A stretch of 64,000 nucleotides of DNA from Corynebacterium durum (GTDB lineage: Bacteria; Actinomycetota; Actinomycetes; Mycobacteriales; Mycobacteriaceae): contig NZ_CP047200.1 in assembly GCF_030408675.1 (NCBI RefSeq), positions 1,302,001 through 1,366,000 of the forward strand. Direction: 5' to 3'. Both the position numbers and the translations under genes were made by a program. Shown piece after piece: positions 42,261 through 50,875 of this stretch. Numbering within the stretch: the first letter of the stretch is position 1; every line of letters starts with the position of its first letter. The notes beneath the pieces were generated by a model. That model made no database searches, was not told the DNA's origin, and worked only from the letters and a program-made list of their open reading frames with translations.

Positions 42261-43892
42261 GTGATTGTGACCAATGATTGTGAAGTCCGCGTGGGTGCCC
42301 GTACTCTGCTTCATGCGCCTGGCCAGCATCTGCGGGTACAACCTGGTGACCGTATTGGGCTTGTTGGTCGCAACGGTGCAGGCAAAACCACAACAATGCG
42401 GATTTTGGCTGGTGAGTCTGAGCCGTATGGGGGGTCAGTGACGCGGTCTGGTCCGGTGGGGTACCTGCCGCAGGATTCCAGGGAAGGCAATCTGGAGCAA
42501 TCGGCGCGTGACCGCGTCCTGTCGGCACGGGGTTTGGAGCAGATCATGGCATCCATGGAGCGTCAGCAGGAGGTTATGGAAACCACCACCGATGACCGCA
42601 AGCGCGATGCTGCGATCAGGAAGTACTCTCGGTTGGAGGAACAATACCACCAGCTTGGCGGGTACGAGGCATCCTCAGAAGCCGCCCGAATTTGCGACGC
42701 CCTGGGGCTGCCCGCACGCATTTTAGACCAGCAACTTTCCACGCTCTCAGGCGGCCAACGACGCCGTGTTGAACTGGCGCGAATCTTATTTTCCGCCTCC
42801 GGTGGCTCGGGTAAATCCACCACAACACTGCTTCTTGATGAACCCACCAACCACCTTGACGCCGATTCCATCACCTGGCTGCGCGATTTTCTATCCAAGC
42901 ACGAGGGGGGTTTGATCATGATTTCCCACGACGTTGAACTTCTTGATGCCGTGTGCAACAAGGTCTGGTTCCTAGATGCCGTGCGCGGTGAAGCCGACGT
43001 GTACAACATGGGCTGGGCGCAGTACCAGGACGCTCGAGCGACAGACGAGGCGCGGCGCCGTCGGGAACGCGCCAACGCTGAAAAGAAGGCCAGTGCGTTA
43101 CGCAAACAAGCGGCGAAGTTGGGGGCAAAGGCCACGAAGGCAGCCGCTGCGAAGCAAATGGTTGCGCGCGCCGACAAGCTCATGGGCGAACTGGAAGAGG
43201 TGCGGATTGCTGACCGAGTAGCGCATATTACTTTCCCCGAACCCTCGCCGTGCGGAAAAACCCCGTTGAACGCGACGGGACTGACTAAAATGTATGGTTC
43301 TCTGGAGGTATTTGCGGGCGTTGACTTAGCTATTGATCGTGGTTCCCGTGTTGTTGTGTTGGGCTTTAACGGTGCAGGTAAAACCACGTTATTGAAGCTC
43401 CTCGCCGGAGTAGAACGCACCGACGGCGAGGGTGGCATTGTGTCTGGGCATGGGCTCAAAATCGGATACTTTGCGCAGGAACACGACACGATTGACCCAG
43501 AGGCCTCAGTGTGGGAAAACACTATCCGCGCCTGCCCTGACGCTGGCGAACAGGACCTGCGCGGCCTGCTAGGTGCATTCATGTTCTCCGGAGAGCAGCT
43601 GCAGCAGCCTGCTGGCACACTATCCGGTGGTGAGAAAACTCGACTGGCCTTGGCAGCGTTAGTGTCGTCTCGAGCTAATGTCCTGCTTCTTGACGAACCA
43701 ACCAACAACCTTGATCCCATCTCCCGTGAACAGGTTCTCGACGCCCTGCGTACCTATAAAGGTGCGATTGTCTTGGTCACCCATGACCCTGGTGCAGTGA
43801 AGGCGCTGAACCCAGAGCGCGTGATTATATTGCCAGATGGTGTAGAAGACCTGTGGAATGACGATTACATGGAGATTGTCGAGCTTGCGTAG
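42261..43892 (+). CDS. ABC-F family ATPase, 543 aa
   Basis: Soluble tandem-ABC protein acting on ribosomes (translation factor or antibiotic protection type), without membrane segments. Two complete nucleotide-binding domains: GRNGAGKTTT...LSGGQRRRVELARIL...LLLDEPTNHLD, and GFNGAGKTTLLK...LSGGEKTRLALAAL...LLLDEPTNNLD. A charged linker rich in Arg/Lys/Ala (about 255-310) joins them. GTG 42261 gives MIVTNDCEVRVGA, the family start; the 17 residues encoded upstream have no counterpart. No resistance phenotype can be inferred from sequence. Confidence 0.93.
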   Translation: MIVTNDCEVRVGARTLLHAPGQHLRVQPGDRIGLVGRNGAGKTTTMRILAGESEPYGGSVTRSGPVGYLPQDSREGNLEQSARDRVLSARGLEQIMASMERQQEVMETTTDDRKRDAAIRKYSRLEEQYHQLGGYEASSEAARICDALGLPARILDQQLSTLSGGQRRRVELARILFSASGGSGKSTTTLLLDEPTNHLDADSITWLRDFLSKHEGGLIMISHDVELLDAVCNKVWFLDAVRGEADVYNMGWAQYQDARATDEARRRRERANAEKKASALRKQAAKLGAKATKAAAAKQMVARADKLMGELEEVRIADRVAHITFPEPSPCGKTPLNATGLTKMYGSLEVFAGVDLAIDRGSRVVVLGFNGAGKTTLLKLLAGVERTDGEGGIVSGHGLKIGYFAQEHDTIDPEASVWENTIRACPDAGEQDLRGLLGAFMFSGEQLQQPAGTLSGGEKTRLALAALVSSRANVLLLDEPTNNLDPISREQVLDALRTYKGAIVLVTHDPGAVKALNPERVIILPDGVEDLWNDDYMEIVELA

Positions 43893-44333
43893 CTTAACAC
43901 TTGTTAGGAACTCACCCCTGTGACCTAAGCACTATCCTTTTTATCGCGAGGGATAAGTCATATAAGTACCCCTTTTGTGGTGTGCCTATCTAATTAAATT
44001 CAAAGTAGGAGATTGTTTACCTTACGAAATGGTAAAGGTGCTTTTATGTGTAGCACTACACTTTAACATTCCATTTCACGATGTAACTATATTGTGTGCT
44101 TCCTTTATAGTACTTTTGCTAATAAATGTCCGAGGGTAAAAGTAGCTATTATTCGACCTCATTTTTTTCATAAAAACGCTTGATGCTTTGTTCAAAACAG
44201 GTCACAATAAAAGAGCATCTACAGCAACATAAAGAAAACTGCGGCGCCGGTAAAGGATCGGGATTGTAGCACTATGTGGGGCTATAGGCCGGGGTTTTCG
44301 CTACCGACCATATTGGGGAGAAAGGATCTAAAG
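43893..44333. other. AT-rich 441-nt intergenic region upstream of a secreted-protein gene
   Basis: Visibly poorer in G+C than its surroundings and without a credible ORF. It contains the hairpin TTTACC...GGTAAA (44016-44036), the 14-bp palindrome GTGTAG-CA-CTACAC (44048-44061), TTATC...GATAA (43941-43956), and a two-block direct repeat: GGTAAAGG plus TGTAGCACTA at 44031/44049 and again at 44249/44265. This looks like a large regulatory region for the downstream gene. Confidence 0.6.
44031..44274 (+). repeat. Duplicated two-block motif GGTAAAGG ... TGTAGCACTA
   Basis: Copy 1: GGTAAAGG 44031-44038, TGTAGCACTA 44049-44058. Copy 2: GGTAAAGG 44249-44256, TGTAGCACTA 44265-44274. Blocks are 10 and 8 nt apart respectively; the copies are about 216 nt apart. 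Copy 2 lies about 60 nt before the secreted-protein start. Confidence 0.65.
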
Positions 44334-44690
44334 ATGCCTAAGAAAATGCTTTATAAGGCCGCAGTGGTGGGTGCATCGGTTGCCGCAGCGACTGCACTCA
44401 TGACGCCAGCTGTCTCTGCACAAACAAAGTTCCCTGTCGATCTCGGCGGAATCGTCACTGTGAATTACCGCGACGACCACAACCAGTTCTGTGTAACCAC
44501 GCAGAACGGCGGCTCAGCAAAAGTCCACCTCTCACCACGTGTTCCAGGACAAGGACCGGTCAAGGAATTCGTTGTTGAACCATACTCCACCGGCTGCGCC
44601 TTCTTAGGTGAGGCCCGTGAGAACACCGAATACAGGTGGCATGTCGACGGCTACTACTGGGCTGACGGCAGCGGCACGTTCCTCACCTAA
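44334..44690 (+). CDS. Small secreted protein of unknown function, 118 aa
   Basis: Starts MPKKMLYKAAVVGAS and has a clear Sec signal peptide: a lysine-rich n-region, an Ala/Val-rich core and a likely cleavage after ...PAVSA before QTKFP. The mature part is about 85 residues with exactly two cysteines (QFCVTT and STGCAFLG), which could form one disulfide, and many aromatic residues near the end (WHVDGYYWADGSGTF). ATG 44334 follows AAAGG (44321-44325). I do not recognise the family. An intrinsic terminator follows, so it is a single-gene unit. Confidence 0.75.
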   Translation: MPKKMLYKAAVVGASVAAATALMTPAVSAQTKFPVDLGGIVTVNYRDDHNQFCVTTQNGGSAKVHLSPRVPGQGPVKEFVVEPYSTGCAFLGEARENTEYRWHVDGYYWADGSGTFLT

Positions 44691-44710
44691 CATCCTCGCC
44701 GCTGTCTCAT

Positions 44711-44762
44711 ACGCGGGTTCATACTGCTCCTTGTTAAGAAGTGAGCGCGAACCCGCGTTTTC
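44711..44762 (+). terminator. Intrinsic terminator after the secreted-protein gene
   Basis: Arms ACGCGGGTTC (44711-44720) and GAACCCGCGT (44749-44758) are perfect complements, with extra pairing in the loop, followed by TTTTCT. Confidence 0.75.
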
Positions 44763-44765
44763 TGT

Positions 44766-44771
44766 CATAGT
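44766..44771 (+). promoter_or_regulatory. Candidate -10 box for leaderless gene at 44779
   Basis: CATAGT ends 7 nt before ATG 44779, directly after the preceding terminator. A G run between them is too close to act as a normal ribosome site. Confidence 0.45.
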
Positions 44772-44778
44772 GGGGGCT

Positions 44779-45447
44779 ATGTCAGAACACAAGAAGGCAA
44801 TAATCATCGGTGGTCATGGGCATGTGGCGCTTTTTCTCGCCCCGCTCTTGGTAAACCACGGCTTTGACGTGACCTCGGTGGTACGCAACCCAGACCATGT
44901 CGCAGAGGTTGAACAAACAGGGGCAACAGCTAAGGTCGCCGACATCGCAGTCTTGGATGCTGTTGCTTGGGACGAACTTCTTGCTGACACTGATGTGGTG
45001 GTCTGGTCCGCTGGCGCTGGCGGTAAGGGTGGGCCGGATGCTACGTATGCCATTGACCGCGATGCGGCTATAGCGTCTATCAACGCCGCGACACGCGCGA
45101 GCACCCCACCGCGCTACATCATGGTGAGCTTTGTGGGATCATTGACTGATTTCTTTGAACAAAAACACCCGCTGTACCACTACGCGCTGGCCAAGCGCGT
45201 AGCTGATGAGGCGCTACTTGATTCACCCCTGGAGAGCATCATCCTCGGGCCAACAACCCTCAACCACAACGCCGCAGGTGGAGTGAAGGTCTTTGACAGC
45301 ACCAAGTCTTCTGGCGGTACGACTTCCCGTGAGTTAGTCGCCCAGGTCGCAGCAGCTGCTGCGACTGCCAAGCACGTGCCGCAGGGCGATGCCCGCGTAC
45401 TGGAGTTTTGCGACGGCGACACCCCAGTCGCCGACCTGTTTAGCTAG
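44779..45447 (+). CDS. NAD(P)-binding, NmrA/SDR-like protein, 222 aa
   Basis: Atypical short-chain dehydrogenase fold: N-terminal nucleotide motif AIIIGGHGHVALFLAPLL, VVRNPDHVAEVEQTGA, the VVWSAGAGGKGG region and YIMVSFVGS. The second-strand Tyr-Lys catalytic pair may be YALAKRVAD. The C-terminus DGDTPVADLF matches many NAD(P)-binding oxidoreductase-like proteins in actinobacteria. The substrate is unknown. The start is fixed by the family N-terminus and a -10 box 7 nt upstream. The 3' end overlaps the convergent amidotransferase gene by 8 nt. Confidence 0.85.
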   Translation: MSEHKKAIIIGGHGHVALFLAPLLVNHGFDVTSVVRNPDHVAEVEQTGATAKVADIAVLDAVAWDELLADTDVVVWSAGAGGKGGPDATYAIDRDAAIASINAATRASTPPRYIMVSFVGSLTDFFEQKHPLYHYALAKRVADEALLDSPLESIILGPTTLNHNAAGGVKVFDSTKSSGGTTSRELVAQVAAAAATAKHVPQGDARVLEFCDGDTPVADLFS

Positions 45448-46189
45448 CGCGCTGATACCGTGACCGGAAATTTTGGAGCAACAGATTATCCACTGTGAGG
45501 TCGGCGCGAAAAGCCTCGTCGGCGATGCGGTGGTACTCGCTGGGATCGTAATAGCCGTTGTCGCGATAAATACGTAGGCGCTGGGCAAATGTCTCCGGTT
45601 CTAGCTCTGGATGAAATTGCGTAACGTAGACATTGTTGTTGAGGCGGTACATCTGAATCGGACATGCCTGGCCACGCACCAGATGCACGGCACCATCGGG
45701 TACCGCATCGGCAGCCTCGACATGGCCAACCAGGGTGGAAAAGGAGTCAGGCATCCCCGCGAACAGTGGATCATCCTTTGCTTCGTCGGTAACGAAGACC
45801 GTGATACATGAGGGGGTTTCGTTATAGGTGCGGCTCAGCGGTGCATCAAGTGCTAACGCGACCAAACCAATGCCATAACACGTGGCAAACAGCGGAAAAT
45901 CCTGGTCAATGATTCTGCGAATAAGCGCAATGAGCTCGGACTCCACGCGGCGTTGATTATCGGACTTATCCTCATCACTGGCGTTAAATGGGCCGCCCCC
46001 AAGAATCACTCCAGAATAGTCAGAAAAATCAATGTCAGGCAGTGATGTTTCGTTGACCCGGATCTGCACGAGCTCCTCGGGGGAGAGGTCCATAATAGTG
46101 CGGAAAGAGTGATATTCCGCAGTAACCGCCTCACGTTCTGGACGGGTGCTAAGGAGCAGGAATGGCAGCTGGGGTTGGGGTGTTGGCAT
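45440..46189 (-). CDS. Class I glutamine amidotransferase-like protein, 249 aa (second of a tandem pair)
   Basis: GATase1 domain with the nucleophile elbow FATCYGIGLVA (Cys) and the His/Glu pair in QFHPELEPE, as in GMP synthase-like stand-alone amidotransferases. Likely a glutaminase/amidase acting on an unknown substrate or with an unknown partner. ATG 46189 is used; the frame upstream lies inside the preceding gene. It overlaps the upstream paralogue by 41 nt, so the two are translationally coupled and probably function together. Confidence 0.87.
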   Translation of the reverse strand: MPTPQPQLPFLLLSTRPEREAVTAEYHSFRTIMDLSPEELVQIRVNETSLPDIDFSDYSGVILGGGPFNASDEDKSDNQRRVESELIALIRRIIDQDFPLFATCYGIGLVALALDAPLSRTYNETPSCITVFVTDEAKDDPLFAGMPDSFSTLVGHVEAADAVPDGAVHLVRGQACPIQMYRLNNNVYVTQFHPELEPETFAQRLRIYRDNGYYDPSEYHRIADEAFRADLTVDNLLLQNFRSRYQRAS

Positions 46190-46940
46190 GGTCAGGCGAG
46201 TCCGTCCTAGGTGATGTGATGCGGCCAAGCTCCTCGCAGTGGGCCACAAAGTTACGCAGTATCTGATGTGAGTAGCGGGTATCTACTGTTTTTATGCTGG
46301 CGACGATACTATCAAAATCCTCGGGGGAGAAGTAGCCATAGTCAAAATAAAAACGCATACGAGTTTCCAGCGCAGCCGCGTCCATTTCAGCATGAAACTG
46401 GGATGCCCATGTCGTGTCGTTGGCGCGATACAGCTGGATCGGGCAGTTGGGCCCGGTAGCAAGAAGCGTTGCTGACGATGGTAACGCCACAACGTTTTCC
46501 GTGTGACCAGTGAGTACTTCAAAGCGAGTGGGCAGGGATGCCATAAGTGGGTCAGCTATGGCCTCAGGGGTCAGTTCGACGATGGAGGCACTGGACTCTT
46601 CCGGGTGAGTGCGCCCAACCTTTCCACCTTTGAGATGTGCGACCAGGCTGGCACCGAAGCAGATGAACATTACGGGGATCGGGGCGTCGATGAGCGTGGC
46701 CAATTGTGCGTGAACGTGCTGTTGCTCGGTGGAGTAGTGTGCTGTGGTGACATTGAATGGGCTACCGCCCACAATGACCCCATCGAAGCCGGAAAGTGGT
46801 CCGATGGAGGCGGTTTCCGAATCCAGCATGCGGTGAGTAAGTTCCTGTGGTGTGAGGCCGGTTGCGTGAAGAAAATCCTGGTATTCGGCCGCAGCAACGT
46901 CCGCACCGTGTCGTGGAGACACCAAGAGAAGAGAAACCAT
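46149..46940 (-). CDS. Class I glutamine amidotransferase-like protein, 263 aa (first of a tandem pair)
   Basis: Paralogue of the next gene with the same layout: GFDGVIVGGSPFNV, the nucleophile elbow MFICFGASLVA, and QFHAEMDAAAL where the usual HPE is HAE. The C-terminus is a Pro/Thr-rich tail (TPTPAAIPAP) absent from the partner. The pair lies between an SDR-like gene and acnR. C. glutamicum, as I recall, carries similar genes beside acnR. Function unknown. Confidence 0.86.
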   Translation of the reverse strand: MVSLLLVSPRHGADVAAAEYQDFLHATGLTPQELTHRMLDSETASIGPLSGFDGVIVGGSPFNVTTAHYSTEQQHVHAQLATLIDAPIPVMFICFGASLVAHLKGGKVGRTHPEESSASIVELTPEAIADPLMASLPTRFEVLTGHTENVVALPSSATLLATGPNCPIQLYRANDTTWASQFHAEMDAAALETRMRFYFDYGYFSPEDFDSIVASIKTVDTRYSHQILRNFVAHCEELGRITSPRTDSPDHANTPTPAAIPAP

Positions 46941-46985
46941 ACCGAGCAGTCTAGTCGGTATGGTATCAGCACTAGAAAATCGCAG

Positions 46986-47555
46986 CTAGCGGCGATTACT
47001 GCGGACCGAATCTTCCACAACATCCAGCACTTGAGTCAAGTTTTCCGTCGAGGCTCCTGAGGCCATGCGAGAGATGAAACCATCCATGACGGTTTCAAGG
47101 AACGTGTGTAAAACCTCAACGGGGACATCAGTGCGCATGCGGCCTGCATTAGCGTTGGATTGCAGGCGGCGGTGCACGGCATCGTCAAGAATGGCTTGAT
47201 GTTCCTGCCAGCGGGCCTGGAAGACAGGATCGGTGCGCCGTAGTCGGGTGATTTCCAACCGGGTCAGCAACCAATCGTAGCGTTCCGGGTGGGCGAGCAT
47301 GTCGCGCATCACTTCCACCAATCCTTCCCGAGCAACAACATCAGCCATGCGGCGGGAATCCTCGCGGGCTAGCGCGAGGAAAAGGTTTTCCTTATCGGCA
47401 AAATGATGGAAGATTGCGCCACGAGACTTGCCTGTGGCTTCCTCTAGGCGACGCACCGTCGCCCCCTCGTAACCATGCTCGGCAAAGCACCTACGCGCAC
47501 CTTCAAGGATGTCTTTGCGGCGCTGCGTCAAGTCTGAACTGCTGACCTTAGGCAC
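46986..47555 (-). CDS. acnR: TetR-type repressor of aconitase AcnR, 189 aa
   Basis: TetR family regulator. HTH about residues 10-60: RRKDILEGARRCFAEHGYEGATVRRL, EEATGKSRGAIFHHFADKENLF (shown in two parts). The ligand domain includes MRTDVPVEVLHTFLETV. In C. glutamicum AcnR represses acn and responds to citrate with Mg. GTG 47555 follows GAGGAGG by 8 nt and gives a family-typical length; an upstream frame extension to 47618 enters the terminator hairpin. It lies downstream of acn, behind a terminator. Confidence 0.94.
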   Translation of the reverse strand: MPKVSSSDLTQRRKDILEGARRCFAEHGYEGATVRRLEEATGKSRGAIFHHFADKENLFLALAREDSRRMADVVAREGLVEVMRDMLAHPERYDWLLTRLEITRLRRTDPVFQARWQEHQAILDDAVHRRLQSNANAGRMRTDVPVEVLHTFLETVMDGFISRMASGASTENLTQVLDVVEDSVRSNRR

Positions 47556-47585
47556 AACACGGTCCTCCTCTGGTGATGGTGCACA

Positions 47586-47618
47586 AAAACTGTGGGGGCT
47601 GAGGTAGCCAGCCCCCAC
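47586..47618 (-). terminator. Intrinsic terminator between acn and acnR
   Basis: On the minus strand a perfect 10-bp stem (GTGGGGGCTG with CAGCCCCCAC, 7-nt loop, 47592-47618) is followed by AGTTTTTGTG. It should end most acn transcripts before acnR. Confidence 0.75.
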
Positions 47619-47661
47619 GGGGATGCTTCGGCGGGGCTATGCCCAACTGGTTAAGCCGAGT

Positions 47662-50448
47662 TTAGCTTTTCGCCATGTTTCGAAGCACGAACTGCAAAAT
47701 ACCACCATTGCGGTAGTATTCGGCCTCGCCAGGCGTGTCGATGCGAACCACCGCATCGAACTCCACAACAGAACCGTTGTCCTTGGTGGCAGTGACTTTC
47801 ACGGTCTTGGGGGTGACGCCGTTGTTGAGTTCTTCGATGCCTTCAATATCAAAGACCTCCGTGCCGTCCAGCCCCAGTGACTCGTGAGATTCACCGGCGG
47901 GGAACTGCAACGGGATAACGCCCATTCCGATCAGGTTGGAGCGGTGAATGCGCTCGAAGGATTCGGTGATCACCGCTTTGACACCCAGCAAGTTTGTGCC
48001 CTTGGCGGCCCAGTCGCGGGACGAACCCGTGCCGTATTCCTTGCCGCCGAGGACAACCAGTGGGATGCCGGCTTTTTTGTAGTTCTCGCAGGCATCGAAA
48101 ATGAAGGATTGCGGCCCGCCGTCCTGGGTGAAGTCGCGCGTGTAGCCACCGGCGACATCCACCAGCTGGTTTTGAAGGCGAATGTTGGCAAAAGTACCAC
48201 GCATCATTACTTCGTGGTTGCCACGACGGGATCCCAGGGAGTTGTAGTCGTTGCGGGCAACGCCGTTCTCATCCAGGTATTGCGCCGCAGGGGTACCGGG
48301 TTTGATGGAGGAGGCGGGGGAGATGTGGTCTGTGGTCACCGAGTCGCCCAATTTGGCCAGTACACGGGCACCCTTGATGTCCGTGACCGGTTCTGGTTCC
48401 ATGGTCATGCCATCAAAGTACGGTGCCTTACGGATGTAGGTGGATTTCTCATCCCAATCGAAGGTTTTGCCCTCTGGGGTAGGCAGGTTCTGCCAAGTTT
48501 CATCACCCAAGAACACATCGGCGTAGTCTGCTTCGTAGAGTTCACGGGAAATTGCGGACTCGATGGTCGCCTCAATTTCCTCGGTGGATGGCCAAATGTC
48601 GGTCAGGAAGACGTCGTTTCCGTCCTGATCCTGGCCCAAAGGCTGGGTAGCAAAATCAAAGTCCATGGTGCCCGCAATGGCGTAGGCAATGACCATAATC
48701 GGGGAGGCCAAGTAGTTCATCTTCACATCGGGGGAGATGCGGCCCTCAAAGTTGCGGTTGCCTGACAGTACAGCCGTGGCGGTGAGGTCATACTCGTTGA
48801 TGGCCTGGGAGACTTCCTCGGGGAGCGGACCAGAGTTACCAATACAGGTGGTGCATCCGAAGCCTGCGAGGTAGAAGCCCAAAGCCTCCAGATCCTTCCA
48901 CAGGTCAGCGCGCTTGTAGTAGCCATCCACAACCTGGGAACCAGGGGCGCAAATGGTCTTGACCCACGGCTTTGCCTTCAGTCCTTTTTCGTTGGCCTTG
49001 CGTGCGATCAAGCCGGCACCAATCATCACCGAGGGGTTGGAGGTGTTGGTACATGAGGTGATGGAGGCGATGGCCACCATGCCGTGATCCAGCGTGTACT
49101 CGCCGCCGCGCGGGGAGTGAACAACCACCGGGCGGGAGGCACGGCCGTCGGCACCCTCTGCTGCGGATTCGCCGTGGCCTGCGCGGGAGGAATTGTAGTT
49201 AGGTTCGCCAGCCGGGCCCAGGTCTACCGGCTCAAATGTGCCGTCTTCGCCCAGGTAGTTCGGCAGGTCAGTGCGGAACTGCTGCTTGGCCTCCGAGAGC
49301 AAAATACGATCCTGGGGACGCTTCGGACCGGCGATGGAGGGTACCACCGTGGAAAGGTCCAGCTCAAGGTACTCGGAGTACGTCGCCTCAGGGGTGTTCT
49401 CATCCAGCCACATGCCCTGAGCCTTGGCGTAAGCTTCAACCAATGCAATCTGCTCTTCAGATCGACCGGTCAGGCGCATGTACTTGGTGGTCTGCTCGTC
49501 GATGGGGAACATGGCACACGTCGAGCCGAACTCAGGAGACATGTTGCCAATGGTGGCGCGGTTGGCCAGCGGCACAGCCTTCACACCAGAGCCATAGAAT
49601 TCTACAAACTTCTGGACCACGCCGTGCTCGCGCAGCATTTCCGTAATGGTCAACACCACATCGGTGGCAGTAACGCCGGCTGGGATTTCACCAGTCAGTT
49701 TGAAGCCAACAACGCGGGGGATCAGCATGGACACCGGCTGACCCAGCATAGCGGCCTCTGCCTCAATGCCACCCACGCCCCAGCCGAGAATACCCAGACC
49801 GTTTTCCATGGTGGTGTGGGAGTCGGTACCAATGCACGTATCCGGGTAGGCGAGGCCATTATTGTCAAACACCACGCGGGCGAGGTTTTCAATATTCACT
49901 TGGTGCACAATGCCGGTTCCGGGCGGCACTACGCGGAAGTTGGAAAACGCCTTGGATCCCCACCGCAGGAACTGATAACGCTCTTCATTGCGTTCGTATT
50001 CAATGTCGACGTTGGTGGACAAAGCGTCAGAGTTGCCGAAAGCCTCAATGATCACCGAGTGGTCAATCACCATCTCTGCGGGGTTCAGCGGGTTCACCTT
50101 GTCGGGGTCACCGCCAAGAGTTTTCACCGCTTCACGCATGGTGGCAAGGTCAACCACACAAGGGACACCAGTAAAGTCCTGCATCAACACCCGGGCCGGG
50201 GTGAACTGGATCTCAATGCTTGGTTCTGCAGTGGGATCCCAGTTGGCAATAGCCTCAATATGCTCTGTGGTGATGTTCGCGCCGTCCTCGGTGCGCAGAA
50301 GATTCTCCCCGAGAACCTTCAACGAATAGGGCAGCTTCTCCATACCAGGCACAGCGCTCAGCGCGAAGTACTCATAAGACTTCTCGCCAACTTCCAGTGT
50401 GCTTTTGGCGTTGAAGGAGTTTTTGCTATCGGTCACAGTTAGCTCCAC
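47662..50448 (-). CDS. acn: Aconitate hydratase (AcnA/IRP type), 928 aa
   Basis: [4Fe-4S] TCA-cycle enzyme interconverting citrate and isocitrate. Cluster cysteines are in [12 protein letters not shown] and [12 protein letters not shown]; the substrate-binding residues lie in [13 protein letters not shown], and the C-terminal swivel domain holds [15 protein letters not shown]. The GTG start ([12 protein letters not shown]) has AAGGAA almost touching it; a GTG four codons further in is an alternative. Expression is probably set by AcnR binding at 50613-50628, and by Fe-S supply from the suf operon. Confidence 0.98.
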   Translation of the reverse strand: MELTVTDSKNSFNAKSTLEVGEKSYEYFALSAVPGMEKLPYSLKVLGENLLRTEDGANITTEHIEAIANWDPTAEPSIEIQFTPARVLMQDFTGVPCVVDLATMREAVKTLGGDPDKVNPLNPAEMVIDHSVIIEAFGNSDALSTNVDIEYERNEERYQFLRWGSKAFSNFRVVPPGTGIVHQVNIENLARVVFDNNGLAYPDTCIGTDSHTTMENGLGILGWGVGGIEAEAAMLGQPVSMLIPRVVGFKLTGEIPAGVTATDVVLTITEMLREHGVVQKFVEFYGSGVKAVPLANRATIGNMSPEFGSTCAMFPIDEQTTKYMRLTGRSEEQIALVEAYAKAQGMWLDENTPEATYSEYLELDLSTVVPSIAGPKRPQDRILLSEAKQQFRTDLPNYLGEDGTFEPVDLGPAGEPNYNSSRAGHGESAAEGADGRASRPVVVHSPRGGEYTLDHGMVAIASITSCTNTSNPSVMIGAGLIARKANEKGLKAKPWVKTICAPGSQVVDGYYKRADLWKDLEALGFYLAGFGCTTCIGNSGPLPEEVSQAINEYDLTATAVLSGNRNFEGRISPDVKMNYLASPIMVIAYAIAGTMDFDFATQPLGQDQDGNDVFLTDIWPSTEEIEATIESAISRELYEADYADVFLGDETWQNLPTPEGKTFDWDEKSTYIRKAPYFDGMTMEPEPVTDIKGARVLAKLGDSVTTDHISPASSIKPGTPAAQYLDENGVARNDYNSLGSRRGNHEVMMRGTFANIRLQNQLVDVAGGYTRDFTQDGGPQSFIFDACENYKKAGIPLVVLGGKEYGTGSSRDWAAKGTNLLGVKAVITESFERIHRSNLIGMGVIPLQFPAGESHESLGLDGTEVFDIEGIEELNNGVTPKTVKVTATKDNGSVVEFDAVVRIDTPGEAEYYRNGGILQFVLRNMAKS

Positions 50449-50612
50449 TTCCTTAAAAAAAACTAGGGTGAGTCACACACCAGCAAATCCTTGATGTGGC
50501 TGGAATCGGTGCGTGATCAGTGCGTAAACGGACACCCGCGAAGGGCATCATGGTGATTCCGCCTGAAGGAAACCCCAGGATGAATCCTCATGATCGTTTG
50601 CCATTATCTTAA

Positions 50613-50628
50613 CAGTACAAGCGTTCTG
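50613..50628. promoter_or_regulatory. Likely AcnR operator
   Basis: CAGTACAAGCGTTCTG matches the C. glutamicum AcnR consensus I recall, CAGNACnnncGTACTG, with one mismatch in the right half. On the minus strand GATAAT (50603-50608) just beyond it is a plausible acn -10, so binding would occlude the promoter. Confidence 0.65.
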
Positions 50629-50791
50629 TTGCGGAATTTTGCGGCTTACGCCCTTAAAAATACCCCCGATTAAGGGAAAGATGACCCCCATCAACAGCAG
50701 CAATCGTCAATCTTGCACCTCCGGCACCCACGCGCGCCAAGGCGTAACACGACACCGTGTCCCTCAATCGCCACGCTCACCCGGACCCCAC

Positions 50792-50797
50792 TAAAAT
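50792..50797 (+). promoter_or_regulatory. Candidate -10 box of the Rv1476-like gene
   Basis: TAAAAT, predicting a transcript start near 50804, only a few bases before the leader hairpin. Confidence 0.45.
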
Positions 50798-50809
50798 AGA
50801 ACCGCCATG

Positions 50810-50838
50810 CGTCATGTGGCACATGGTGCCGCATGACG
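50810..50838 (+). repeat. Leader hairpin of the Rv1476-like gene
   Basis: CGTCATG-T-GGCAC, loop ATG, GTGCC-G-CATGACG. The stem has 13 pairs counting one U-G, with a triloop, close to the predicted mRNA 5' end. Confidence 0.6.
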
Positions 50839-50875
50839 ACGCCTCTACCCGAATGCATCCCCGGAAGGTTCCAGG

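Larger units (their letters stand above)
50449..50875. other. Divergent promoter region between acn and the Rv1476-like gene
   Basis: About 427 nt with the acn leader (roughly 150 nt), the AcnR operator, a CCCTTAA/TTAAGGG inverted repeat (50651-50676), and the promoter and hairpin leader of the plus-strand gene. No credible ORF. Confidence 0.6.

Noticed and set aside
43893..44333. DtxR or GlxR binding site upstream of the secreted protein
   Set aside because: I compared the region with the DtxR 19-bp palindrome and TGTGA-N6-TCACA. The best stretch (TGTGACCTAAGCACTA near 43919) misses the right half-site, so I do not call it.
47884..48765. Long plus-strand frame opposite the 3' part of acn
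   Set aside because: Same reasoning: no start context, no domain, fully antisense to a real gene.
49084..50442. 452-codon open frame on the plus strand opposite acn
   Set aside because: Complete overlap with the highly conserved aconitase gene; the translation is rich in His/Gly without any recognisable motif. It is a shadow of acn codon bias.
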